NCBI GenBank assembly: GCA_033557835.1
Contig: JAWQRO010000284.1
Coordinates: forward strand, 1-44,621
Source of the DNA: Helochares maculicollis
Lineage: Eukaryota; Arthropoda; Insecta; Coleoptera; Hydrophilidae
DNA length: 44,621 nucleotides
Reading direction: 5' to 3'
Shown: in pieces, positions 24,430-36,642 of the stretch
Layout of the letters: the number at the start of each line of letters is the position of its first letter
Position numbering within the stretch: the first letter of the stretch is position 1
Program-made: the position numbers and the translations under genes
Notes under the pieces: generated by a model
What the model saw: the letters and a program-made list of their open reading frames with translations, nothing else
Databases searched by the model: none
What the model was told of the DNA's origin: nothing

Positions 24430-27400
24430 TTAGAGTTTGCACCATATATCTTTTAATAGATGCCCAAAAATGAGTTTTGCTATAATTAGGCCACAATTAT
24501 TACTGGCCTCAACTATTATAAATAACTTAAAATACCCTACCCCTGAGTATCAAATATATATGGCTAAATGTTTGTTAGCAACTTCTCAAGATTCTGATAA
24601 CATTTTTCCAGGATACATCAGTTTTAAAGCCACAATAAAAATGAGTTATAGCAGAAATACTGGATGGGAATTTTCAGTAATGTCCCTCCATTGGTCTAGC
24701 AAAATTAAAACGAAAAATAATGCCTCTAAAAACCATATAGGTTTATTTTAAAAATAGTATGTCAGTTGGTTAATTTTCTAAACTGTTTCTCAAAATGTGT
24801 TGCAGAATCTACCTTTTATTAAAAACAATATGAATTTAAAGAATGTCTATGGCGGGAAAACATTTTAACACTAAAGAATGAGATTTGTATTTTAATGGAT
24901 ATGCATACAATTAAGGTTCAAAATTCAATAAATATTTTTTGTCTCGAAGTCTGTAATATTAATATATTACATGGTCGTCTCTGAAAATATGCAAGACTAT
25001 AAAACGAAGGCTTAGTATGAAGCTGTGATAAAGATAATTACGGCTTAAGACAAGGGAATCAGGGTAACACAAATAAAGCATATGTAGAATCTAGGTGTAT
25101 TTTAAATACTTGAATTTGCTTTGCGTGGCTGTCTTACTATCGAACCTTGTAGTTGTTTTATGTTTTGAAAAATCAGGCTTTTTGTTGCCTTTAAAATTTT
25201 CTAACTTTATCACTTTCACTACAAGTAGGTTTTCTTATAAGCTTAAAATTATACAAAGTGCTCCTTACGAGTTGATTTTAAAAATTCACGATGAAATACA
25301 TTTTGACAAATGACTAAAGAATGGCATTTATACTATAATTAATGATACACAAATTGAATGTACATATGTAGACTTAATTCAAAATCTTTAATTAAGCAAT
25401 CATAGTGATACAGGGATACTACTAAACTTCTTAAACAGTCATATGATTGCATAGTTTCTACTTTATGCTTCACATTATTTGTGCGATTACTATTATGGTA
25501 TATTTTTCTCTTTAATCGCATAAACTATTTTGATAGTTTACTTACACTAAATAGGTATTTGCGATTAATATAATATGAATGAAAGTGAACCCAGCTATGA
25601 CTTGCACTTTTAGCATAGCCTGTAATAAAATGTTTTTGACAATTGTGTAGTTTAATGTAAATAAGCAAGTTCTCAATAGTGTTGTATACACGAGTTTAAT
25701 GTTACACAAGCTTCAAACTTTAATGCTCATGAATGACTTGATATTTAGAGTCCAAATTTTATAGGAATATTTTCAATTAGTTATTGAACCATAATTGCAT
25801 TAAATGAAACAAGTTTGTATGCAATGTATACATTCAAGATAAAGTTCATACGAAATAAGTGTATTGAAGACACCAGTAAATACAAATCTATAGCTTAATG
25901 ATTTACAAAATAAATTGCATTTTTATATTAGTAAAAATCACAATATTACGTAAAAAAAATTAATACCTCTAAATCTTGCACTAAGGATAATAATATATTA
26001 TTAATAATTTTACTAAAACTTTTGATTAACTTAGATCCTTGGATTGTGCATAGCATATACATTTGGATGTCAGAACATGAATTAATTATAAGTTTTGAAA
26101 AATATCTTAAACATGAAAGAAAATATTTTTTGATAAATTCAGATATTATAGTTTCTTAGAATAAATATTTGTTCTGAAGTACTTATTTTGATAAAGAATT
26201 TTGCGAAAATTCATGAATGTAACGTAAAATATTCTAAAATAAAGGGGGCAATAGGAATTGGCAAGTAAAAAAATGAACTCAGTTTGCTGATTTAATTAAA
26301 AATTATTTGAGATATTTACAATTTTTTTGGCTATTTAAGCGTTTTAGTAAACAGAAATCTATATTATATAAATACAATTTTGTTACTTGATTTGGAATTA
26401 TACAAAAAATATTTACATTGAATAAAGGCAATGTGTAAGTGTAACACGGCACCACCAGTCAATTTTTTTTATATAACATTTGTCTCAATCTCAATGTTAC
26501 AACTAAAAAATATGATTTTAAACAACTCTAAGTGGTACATGTATTAATTTGGGAGTGATAATGAGTTTTATTTTGTAAACAAGGAACTTCTTTTGTAACA
26601 CATAGAAGCCTCCTTGCATTATTTTTAAAGCTTTTTTTCAGTATTGTAGATATTTACTTCGTGACAGTTAGCAGATCTTTTCTGTACTTTAAAATGTTAT
26701 TGTAATTTCAACATAATTTAAACACAATGAAGCTGTAATTTAAACTTATTCTGGCTGTTATTCAAAATTATTTTTGCTGTACTTCGATTGATTTTTTCCT
26801 ATAAACTAAAAGCTTCTTTAGAATGTCTATAACATTGTTTCAGAGAGAAAATTCTTTAAAATACCAATTATTTGATAGTAATTTCGTTCACTTAAACAGC
26901 AGGTTTTTCAATAACAGCACTAGATCGGCTTCAATACAGCAGTTTCCATTTCAATATGAAGATGTTACGTAAAATTCATAGAATCAACAAACATTTTGAC
27001 AAATAATTTACAATAGCATAGTATATAAATATAGGAATACAGATTTATTTTTTAGTTCATTATAAACAATACAGGTGTTAATATAACTATCATTTAATGT
27101 TCCTGAATATTTATCACTTTTTCAAGTCTCTAATTTATAGTCGAGTTAATTTTAAGTAAAATTTTTAAACAGAAGTAACTTTAAAATTTTTATTATGAAT
27201 ACGAAGTAATAAATGCATTAATGTAATGTAATTAAAATAAAAGGTCTTATTAAAATTGCGTGAGATAATTTGGACCCTCAATTTATAAAGTCTACTTTTT
27301 CAAAATAAAGATGGCTACACATGCTCAACCTCAATTGAGAAATTATTACTACAGCAAGCTTTCAAAATGGGTTGGTAATAAAACCACATCTGTGCTAAAA

Positions 27401-28430
27401 TTGCAATGACATAAGCATGATGATGGCAAATACCACAAAAAAAATAGTGGTAAAGAGCACTACCATTGTTGTAAACAATAAACTATTTAGTTTTCAATCC
27501 AAACTATCCATTCGCTTCGAAAGTAGGCATTAATGCTTTGTCGCATTGTTATGATCTCAGAAATGTAGCCTTGACAAGTATCCTAGAGCATGTGTAGCCG
27601 CCTTAACTTCATCGAATCAAAACATTATAATTATCCAAGAGTTCATTTGGAAACGGTTCAAAATCATTGTGCATAATTTCATATTAAACAGAAGTATCAT
27701 TCTCAGAGGATTAATCTCACTGAATGCAAATTTGTACTCGCAATCAAATTAAAAGCAACCTTTCAAATCAAAACAATGTTTATTAAATAATCAAAGTTAT
27801 TCTATTATTTTGATACAATTGCTTTTGTAGTTACTATTATAATTTGGAAATCTAATAAAATAGATTTATTTAATCAACTTATTTCTTTTACAAATTATCA
27901 CTCCACATGAAATTGCACTTTATAAAATGGGTGATTTAATCTAGGGTGTCTGACATTTAATGAAGTTCCTCAGAACTTTGGTTGATAACTTGGATTCTTA
28001 GCTTATAAAGCATCACCACCACCTCGTTGATCTCAAATCACCAAACTATAATGTGCTACTAGTGAGAGTGAAGCTTGTTCATTTTTTAATAATTTCTTCT
28101 GTTACGTTTTTGTTTATAGTTTTATGTTTATAAGGTAAGTTCCAAGAGTACAAATCTACACAATTAATGTTTTCAATGTTGCAATATTGTACAAATTATA
28201 TTTCTACACACTCTTATAAAGAGTACTTTTATAAACTACAGGGTGTAAAGTTACGATCTAGCCGAGGAGAAGACATTTTAAAAGTGAAAGGACTCTATAA
28301 AACTACTAGCAAGTTATGCCTTACCCCTGGTGAGCTAATAGCTTTACACCCTTTATACTTTATACAATAAATGTGAGTTTACTTTAAAATCACATTACAC
28401 ATATAAACACAAGTGAATTTAAAAAAATTC
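24430..28430. other. long gene-free AT-rich interval
   Basis: This is the intergenic space between the THR-like gene's upstream region and the 3' end of KANSL1. Frames at 24437-24751 (104 codons, plus) and 25095-25313 (72 codons, plus) have no recognised similarity. The second begins with a hydrophobic stretch, but this is common in AT-rich chance frames. No transposon ends were seen. Confidence 0.45.
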
Positions 28431-28637
28431 TTAGGTGACTAATATTAAAATAAAAAAATTAATTACATACATACAAACTAAAATTTCCAAACTGAAACTA
28501 AAGAAGGCTTCAAATGAAATGAGGGCCGTATCTCTAAGTTTTCCATACCAAGTAGTAATGAAAAAGAGAGTGACAAAATCAATTGAACAGAAAAAGAAAC
28601 TTAAAGCTATATGTGAAAAATTATTATAACAGTTTAA

Positions 28638-28643
28638 TTTATT
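28638..28643 (-). terminator. KANSL1 polyadenylation signal (AATAAA)
   Basis: A canonical AATAAA on the minus strand, 342 bases after the KANSL1 stop codon. It is the first such hexamer noticed downstream, so the 3' UTR is probably about 360-370 bases. Confidence 0.55.
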
Positions 28644-28984
28644 TTTTCTTCTAAATAACAATAGTACAAAATATGAACAAAGTAAACCGACATGATGAAA
28701 ACATACTAAAACGCTAAAAAATAATACAAAAGATCAAGCTTTTATCAAGCTTAGAATTCTGTATTTTGCTTTTATATAGATACATTACAATACTAAAAAG
28801 CAACAACAGTATTGAAATATTGTTTTTTTTTACATTACATCACAGTCATATGAAATACAAAATCCAAAGCTTCATTTCTCAATTAAATGGAGTGGTTAAG
28901 CTATAAAAGAAAAACAAATGCTTAACCTCAACATAATTTGGTGCCTGCCCAGACATAACAAAACCTATACATATCACTACATTT

Positions 28985-29635
28985 CTATCTTTTATATCGA
29001 TCTCTAACTCTTTCCATATCAACCCACTCCGGATCGTTTGGATCTTCATCACCGAAAGCTGATTCTGTGGACTCGCTGTCATGAAAATCTATTTTATCTT
29101 CCACATCACTTGCAGGGTTAGGGTACTGCACCTCCGCTTCCATGTGTTTGATATTTGTTTTGTACTTGTGGTTTTCAGGCATATGTTTAAGCATTTTATC
29201 ATAAACATCCTCAGGAATAGGAAACGCTCGTTTTTCATAAGGCGCAACCTCGACCTGTTCCGGTGTGTTACACCTATTTTCTTCCTTGCTCAAGTCCTTT
29301 TCTTTATCTTTTGCCCAACGGGACTGAGACATAGTCCGTTTTCTCAACACAGCAACAGAGGGTAAAGGACCGTTATCCTCATTAATCACTGACAAAGGCG
29401 TCGCTGGAGGCGATGTTATTGGTGACCCAATGTTTTCGTTGCTCTCAATCATGTGCGGCGACATTGGATCAGGAGTATTGGCCCCACTCGATTCCGCTCT
29501 GCTATCAGTACGCTTATGTGATCTAGAACGTCCATAACCAAGCGGAAGTTTCAGGTAGCTCATGAACTTCTTCTTCTCATCCTGCTCACACTTTTCATGT
29601 CGAGATATCACCGCTTCTTCTGACAGATCTTCCCC
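28985..29635 (-). CDS. KANSL1: KANSL1 last coding exon and stop
   Basis: The acceptor CATATCTTAG precedes GGG-GAA-GAT (G-E-D-L-S-E-E). The exon finishes the PEHE region (ISRHEKCEQDEKKKFMSYL), then Ser/Pro-rich text with many TP/SP sites. It then has the conserved RCNTPE and PYEKRAFPIP motifs, an acidic C-terminus, and stop at 28985. A plus-strand frame at 29081-29365 is a shadow. Confidence 0.92.
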   Translation of the reverse strand, partial: GEDLSEEAVISRHEKCEQDEKKKFMSYLKLPLGYGRSRSHKRTDSRAESSGANTPDPMSPHMIESNENIGSPITSPPATPLSVINEDNGPLPSVAVLRKRTMSQSRWAKDKEKDLSKEENRCNTPEQVEVAPYEKRAFPIPEDVYDKMLKHMPENHKYKTNIKHMEAEVQYPNPASDVEDKIDFHDSESTESAFGDEDPNDPEWVDMERVRDRYKR

Positions 29636-32600
29636 CTAAGATATGAAAATATTTGTAACATCATCTGTCTAATTCAACAGCCACAGATTTATAACATATT
29701 TAAGAGTACATGTATTTCAATTGCATTTTATAGATTGCTGATACAGTGAAGATATCCATAAGAATTAGATATAGGATGACTAACTAAACTGAAAAGCTTA
29801 ATTTCAATTTACAAATCTAGACTTAATATGTTGAAGGCCTTCAACAATGGATTTTGATTAGAGACAACCCCTATTGTATATCTAGATTAATCAGCATTAA
29901 ACACCATATCTTACATCCAATAAAACAAAATTCATTTCAGTTTATATATGGCTTATTGAAATAAATATCACATAATTTAAATAAAATTTGAACATAATGC
30001 TGTTAGCATGCTTTAGAGATTACGCTGTCTTTAAATACATATATTATTTTGTATATTTTTATTGGAAATATTGTAAGAGAATAGAAATGGCTTTTAATAA
30101 AATTTACACAAAATCAAAATAAACTAAAACAGGGAGCAAAATTTAATAACAGTTAAGTTAAACTGCTACTTCAAAACTCTAGACAAAATATCAATTACCC
30201 CTTTAAATTGTAATGTCCAAAAACAGAAAAGTAACTAACTGGAACAAAGTGTTTATAATGTTAAAAAGCACAATAAGAATAGCATGTAACATAGAAATAA
30301 AAAACTAGAGATTATGAAACAATGATTAAAGTACAAAAAAGAGGCATTTGTAGATTCATATAAATATTAAGGAAAATGAATGAAGGTACTACAATGATTT
30401 TCTGTTTAGTCTGTAGTGGAAAAGATAATAATGTATATGTAAAAGAAAGTGTGGGCTTGCTAATCCACTAAAATCACCAACAATACATTTATAATATGGC
30501 AGTCACAATTCAAAGAGTCTCCAAAAGAATTATATATTTAATATCGCCACAGTACATATGCCTGCCATTAGTATACTAAGATCGAATATCGAATGCTTTT
30601 AACAGATGCTACAATTACAAATTAATATGGTACAATTCAAGGGAGCCAATTTCATTATTACACCATATAATAACAATTCAAAGCATTTACCCCAGCACTA
30701 GTACTAGTTAACCTACAACTCTTAATTTAATAAATTTCAATTTATATACAACGAACTTTACCTCCCCTCAGGGTAAGAATTCACATTCAGTTCGTTCACA
30801 AAGAAAACATAAGATGGGAGGGATTTACTAATAATCGTCTAGAGATGTGGGGAGATAAATCCTTACTTGTTGCAATTGAAAAACCAGACTAGTCTGGTTG
30901 CAGTTCTGAGGATGTTGCTAAACACTAGACCCCCAAAAGGAGGTAATAACTCCATGATAGAAGCTGCTGACCAAACGCTTATACAGTGCAATAACAAATC
31001 TGCAGAGGGAAATTGAAAGTAAAACTAGTTGAGAAGAGTTTAGATTGAGAAAATGAACAAAAATACCAATTATAAATGTTCCCAGATTGTGGAAAAAGAA
31101 ACAAAAATATGTATAGTATATATAACAGCACAAAATGTATTTTACGAGCAACCTTTGCAATGCTGGTGGAAAAGCATGCAGAAAACTAACCGCTATAGCC
31201 AACCGAAGCATTTTAAGGTTGTCCAGGCAGAGATTAGGTGGCTTCTGTGTATGCCAACTCCAAAAGAAAGCTGGTTAAAAATAAATACTGTAAGGAGAAA
31301 ATAGCAAAAAAGGAGTCAGAATTCAACTGGATAAAACAAAGAAACTAGCGCAGTACAAAGCTATGATATTAGCAACATAATGGAAAACATAAATGAGAAT
31401 CTAAAAATGAAAAAAGGAAAAGAATCAAAGATGGTGTCAAGCTAAAAACTAGAGAGGCATAACTCTTAGCAACTCCATGCTTAAACATTAACTTAACATT
31501 AGTGATATAAATTAAGAGGGAACACGATTATGTAAGACTAAGTTAAGATAATATAATTGTTGGGCTATGTCAGACAGGTGAATGATCAATAGATTAGATA
31601 ACCTGTTTTTTGTGCTTTCTATTGTCTTCATAAATTTCTCCAGCCAAGAACAAATATAGAATGTATTAAGAATTCTTCAGAAAAAAAAACTAACTGCAGA
31701 GTTTAATGTCATTGGAGATATTTTAACAATAAGTGAATAAAAATTGAAGCGGATAAATGCCTAAATGCTATAAATCCAGAACTATTTGCAACTCAATGCT
31801 AAATATGTAACAAAACTAACTAAACTTAACACTTGGCATGCGAGCAACGTATTTTTACATTTTTGCAGTTTGTCACTAGAGCATGGGTCATGTAAATGTA
31901 CGTATTTAGTAGATTTGTGGTGGATACCCGCTAACCACCACAAATCTACGAAATACGTACGATTATTACATGTATCTGTGATATTATGTACAATGTACAT
32001 GATGAATTGTTCATTTTTTAATGCATATGTAGTGTACAATTCAAGAAGTACGCAAAAAATAAGGTACAAAACATTTTTGCACGACATCGCACTGAATTGG
32101 GTTACTGATGAGCTACCAGAAATCAGCACTGAAGAACCAGGGGAAATAATATCAAAACGCGACCCTCCTGGATGATTATCCATGGATATGCGCAAACATA
32201 CATTGGAGAAAATTGTAGGTGCCGGAAAGAAAAAAAAATCAACAAAGACAATGTTTCATATGTAGCTTCTGCCGCACTCCTCTTCACAGAGGAAAATGCT
32301 TTGAACAGTAACATACTGTAAAAAACTATTAACACGTTATCGGTTCTACTTGTAGTTGTAAAATAAGAAAAGGTTCATTCATAAAAACGAAGTAGTTCTC
32401 GATTTACTGCAATCTTTCTGAATAACTAAACTTCTGCGCGATTCACGAAAAAACGCCCGCTGCACACGTAATTCAGCGGCGAAGTATGCTCGCATGCCAA
32501 GTGTTAACATGCACAAAAAATTATAGAGCAACTGTGATTCTCAAAGAACAATTTAACAGCCAATGTGATTTTTAAAAATCAATCGAATTTAACATTCCAA

Positions 32601-33044
32601 CTTGTATATATATTGAATTCATAAAAGCCTTTCATAAAGTAGACATATATTGAATATATAAAAATGTTACAGAAAAAATAACTCCCAACAGTGCTGGTTA
32701 ATATCAATGTAGATATCTAAATCGAAGACTAATATTAATATATCAGATGAAACCACTACATCTGCTTTAATTGTAATGGGTGGAGTCATTAGGCCACATG
32801 CTGTTTAACATTGTAACAGACAAGATAATAAATAGTGTCAGGTAGATAACTGAATGCATAATATAACAAAGCAACACAGAAATTATGCGAATGACATGAT
32901 AATAATTGCAACACAGAAGAAATCGTCATTCAAATACCAAGGATTCACACCTGTGACCTTGATAAAGAAGTAGAATTCCAGATACAATTTCCTGTTGCTT
33001 CCGAGACCCCACAAGCTGAACATCATATATTCAATACCAATAAA

Positions 33045-33103
<59 letters not shown>

Positions 33104-36100
33104 TGCTGCAGAATGCCTTTGTCATGTATTCGAGCCCATCTTGGGAGTTTTTCGATCAATGCGTGGTTTAAATTGATCATTTGTTGTCAGCTGGGGACAG
33201 TATTAACTGTTTCGCCGGGTTTTAGAAGCTCGTAATACACTACTCCCTTCTAATCCCACCACACACACAGCATTGTCTTCCTCGCAAAACGATCCGGTTT
33301 TGTACTCGATGTTGATGGTTGTCCTGGCGTTACCCATGATTTCTTAAGTTTGGGATTTTCAAAATATATCCATTTTTCATCGCCAGTTACAACCCGATGC
33401 AAAAAACCCTTTCTTTCCTGGCGTAACTGCAGCATTTCACACACACAGTTTTTCGTCTTTCTATCTGTCGTTCATTCAGTTTGTGTTGAACCCATTTTCC
33501 AACCTTTTGAATCTTCCCCATGGCTCTCAGGAGATCGGAAAAGGCTTGCCGAGTGACATTCAACTGGTCTGCCATCATTTGTTGTGTTTGTGTATTGTCT
33601 TTGTCCAATAATGCTTGTAATTTGTTGTCTTCAAACTTTTTTGGTCAATTTTCATGTTCTTTGTCAATAACATTGAAATCGCCACTTTTGAAACATTGAA
33701 ACCTGCGTTCACAAGTCTTGACAGTTGGAGCAAGGTCGCCACAAGTCTCTACACAAATTAGATGACTTTCTGATGCCTTTTTCTTTTGATTGAACAAGAA
33801 AACCATGACATGACGCAAATGCTCATAAACAAGTAAACGAATATGTTTTATAGTGAGCAATTTTCAAAAAAAAAAATGGCGCATTGGGTTCCAAAGGTTA
33901 CTTCAATAGATTTTATGCGCCATCTCTTGACAATAAATCGATATTTTAAACTTGCGTACCTGGTAGTATCAACAAGTCACAATATTTTTTTACAATGGAA
34001 ACAATTAAGTATACAGCATTGATTATTTATTTTTGGAAGGTTTAAAAGCAAAGGAAATTTATGAACAATTAGTGAAAATGTGTAAAGACTTTCTATTAGT
34101 ACAGTAGAAAGATGGGTTGCTGAATTTAAACGTGGTCATACAAGCCTTGAAGATAATCCACATCAAGGACGTCCAAATACAGCAACACCAAAAATTGTAG
34201 AAAAAATACAGGATATTGTATTGTGAAATCATCGAGTGACTGAAAAAGATTTGGTGGAAGCCCTAGCATCTCATTGGGCAGTGTAAGCAATATTTAGTGT
34301 TGGGTTTCAGAAAGCTGTTAGTGGGTGCTGCATTCGCAAACAATGGAACAAAAACATATTTGAATGCAACTTTTTCAGCAGCATTCAGAGCATTTTTAAG
34401 AGGATAAAATGCATTTTGTGGGTTGATTCATCACCATGGATGAAGCTTGGGTATATCACCATGATCCTGAACCAAAACAAGAGGTGTGAACCTGGTTCTT
34501 TGGCTCTGAAATGAATTTGTGTCAAGAAGGTGCTAGCATAAGCTTTTTGGAATGTGAAAAAAATTTTGTTAGTGGATTGCATGCAAATTGGTAAAACAAT
34601 ATAAATTCTGAATATTATCGTGACCAACTGAAGGAAAAATTTCGTGATAAAAGACCCGGTTTGCAAAAGAAAAAACGATTTTTCATCAGAAAAACGCACC
34701 GTGTAACAAGAACATTTTGACAATGTCTAACATCCATGAATTAAAGCTCGAATTGTTGCAGCATCCACTGTATTCACTAGGGACTTCCATCTGTTTACAG
34801 ACCTAAAATTATTCCTGCGTGGTAAACGTTTTTCATCAAATGATAAGATCATAACAGATGTGAAAGCGTATTTTTCAGTCCTGCCAGATTCTTATTTCAG
34901 GGATGGATAAATTGAAATTTCACTGGAACAAGTGTATTGTTGTTCAAGACTATACTGAATAATAAAAGTGTATTTTAAATCGATTCTCATCGAACCGAAA
35001 ACTTATTGAGCAACCTAGTATACATATGCCAATAATAATTTGCATAAACGCATTCATATAGCAGTGAGCCTTAGACCTGCCTCACTGAGACATAGAACAA
35101 GATGCACCCAAATCAACCCCGAGTCCGGGGGAATTTAAGATTAAGAAAAACCAGATACTGTTATAATATTATCTATTATTTAATGAAACATTTATACACA
35201 TAGATAATAATTAGTAGGTACTTTTAGAAGACTAAATAAAAGGCGTAAATCTTGGGATATACCTATTATACTAACAAATTATATTTGTTAATTATTTCAG
35301 AGAGTAAACTAACTTGAAATGCCTGATTTTTTTATATTGTATTGATGCATAATTATTTCGGTGTTTCTATAAAAAAATTTTAATTGAAGAAATTTGTGTT
35401 TTGTGTGCTTTATAATTTTCTATATTGGTTGTAGTTCATAAAAATTCATGTTGAAAATCATACTTGTTAGCCCTATTATGCTGTACTATTTTGAAGAAGG
35501 TTGGAAGTCATAATGGGATCTTTTCGGCGACGGAATAATTAACAAAAGCCAAGTTGAAAGATGCTAAAAGAGGTTCGAAACAAATGACACAAATCTTAAT
35601 GTTGAAGAAGAAAGATGATGATCAACGGCTTTCAACAACCAAATCCTTTGAATATTTGTGGAAGGAGACAAAAACCTGATAACACAGAATGCTAGGCCAG
35701 GACTTCAATGTCAACCAATCCATGATCGTTCATCATCTCAAAATGCTTGAAAAAGTGTAGAAATTACCAGGATACATGCCTTATGAATTCTTCGACAATA
35801 ACAAAGCAGAAAATGTGGATTATTATAGATTTGTTGCCACAAAATGAGCATGTATCCTTTCTGACAAATTTGACTATTCTTCAAAACCGTGAAAAGAGAG
35901 AATTATTTCATCAGGTGATTCTTCAAGATATCTATGGTAAGAAAATTATGTGGTATTTATGACGAGACAGAAACAGTATCATCTACTGGAAAATCATATC
36001 AAACGTCATTTATTATTGGTCGAATGAAGACGATGAGCAATAAAAGTCTGATACAGAGAAAAATGGCAAGCAGCAGTTCAACATTAGTAGTGAAGTTTTC

Positions 36101-36578
36101 TGGCTTAGCTTGACTGATTTCTAATTTCTGTAACCATATAAATGTAACGTCATCAAATTGATTGCCAGTAAAGGATTAGAACTGCTCCCATATCTGCCAT
36201 ATTCATCAAATGAAGCCCCTACAAACTATCATGCCAATCAGTCGATGAAAAACTGTCAAACTAACAAAATTTTCGATGATTTGGATGACTTAGTAAATTC
36301 AAAAGCATGGATTGCTCAGAGTATGCCAATAGAGTCATGAGACTAGCCACATACAATCTAAACTTGTTAATAAACCTAATTATGGGGTAAAGAGAACCTA
36401 AACTTCTGCATCAGTGTTCATTACACCATGTTAACTGCACTGTTAGTTTTTACAGTATTACTGATTTAAATGGCAAAATTATATAGAAACAGTTTTCGAG
36501 AAGATTAATTAGTTGACATTTTGATATATTAAGCCAACCATAGTTACAGAATTGTAATTTCTGTCATTCAAATGAATG

Positions 36579-36642
<64 letters not shown>

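Larger units (their letters stand above)
31130..32990 (+). pseudogene. non-LTR retrotransposon relic, split by a piggyBac insertion
   Basis: The part after 32508 has reverse-transcriptase motifs in order. CIYIEFIKAFHKVD (about 32600-32645) fits motif A. GGVIRPHAV (about 32780) fits the G-x-R-Q-G-x-x-x-S-P motif B. YANDMIIIA (about 32890) fits motif C, with the second catalytic Asp position altered (YADD to YAND). The part before 31826 resembles the linker and early fingers (WLLCMPTPKESWLK near 31240, INPELF near 31775) and is less certain. The TTAA-flanked element at 31830-32503 separates the two. Stops and shifts show it is dead. Confidence 0.6.

Noticed and set aside
24437..24751. 104-codon plus-strand frame as a gene
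   Set aside because: No recognisable domain, no splice or promoter context, and the composition is that of AT-rich chance frames next to a dead mariner.
28241..28351. GGGTGTAAAG and CTTTACACCC 90 bases apart, as ends of a small transposon or a hairpin, with a 67-codon frame
   Set aside because: Only 10 bases match and no target duplication or other copy was seen.
31782..32195. Overlapping 129- and 137-codon frames on both strands as a sense/antisense gene pair
   Set aside because: They are produced by the hairpin and transposase traces inside the piggyBac derivative and cross its left end.
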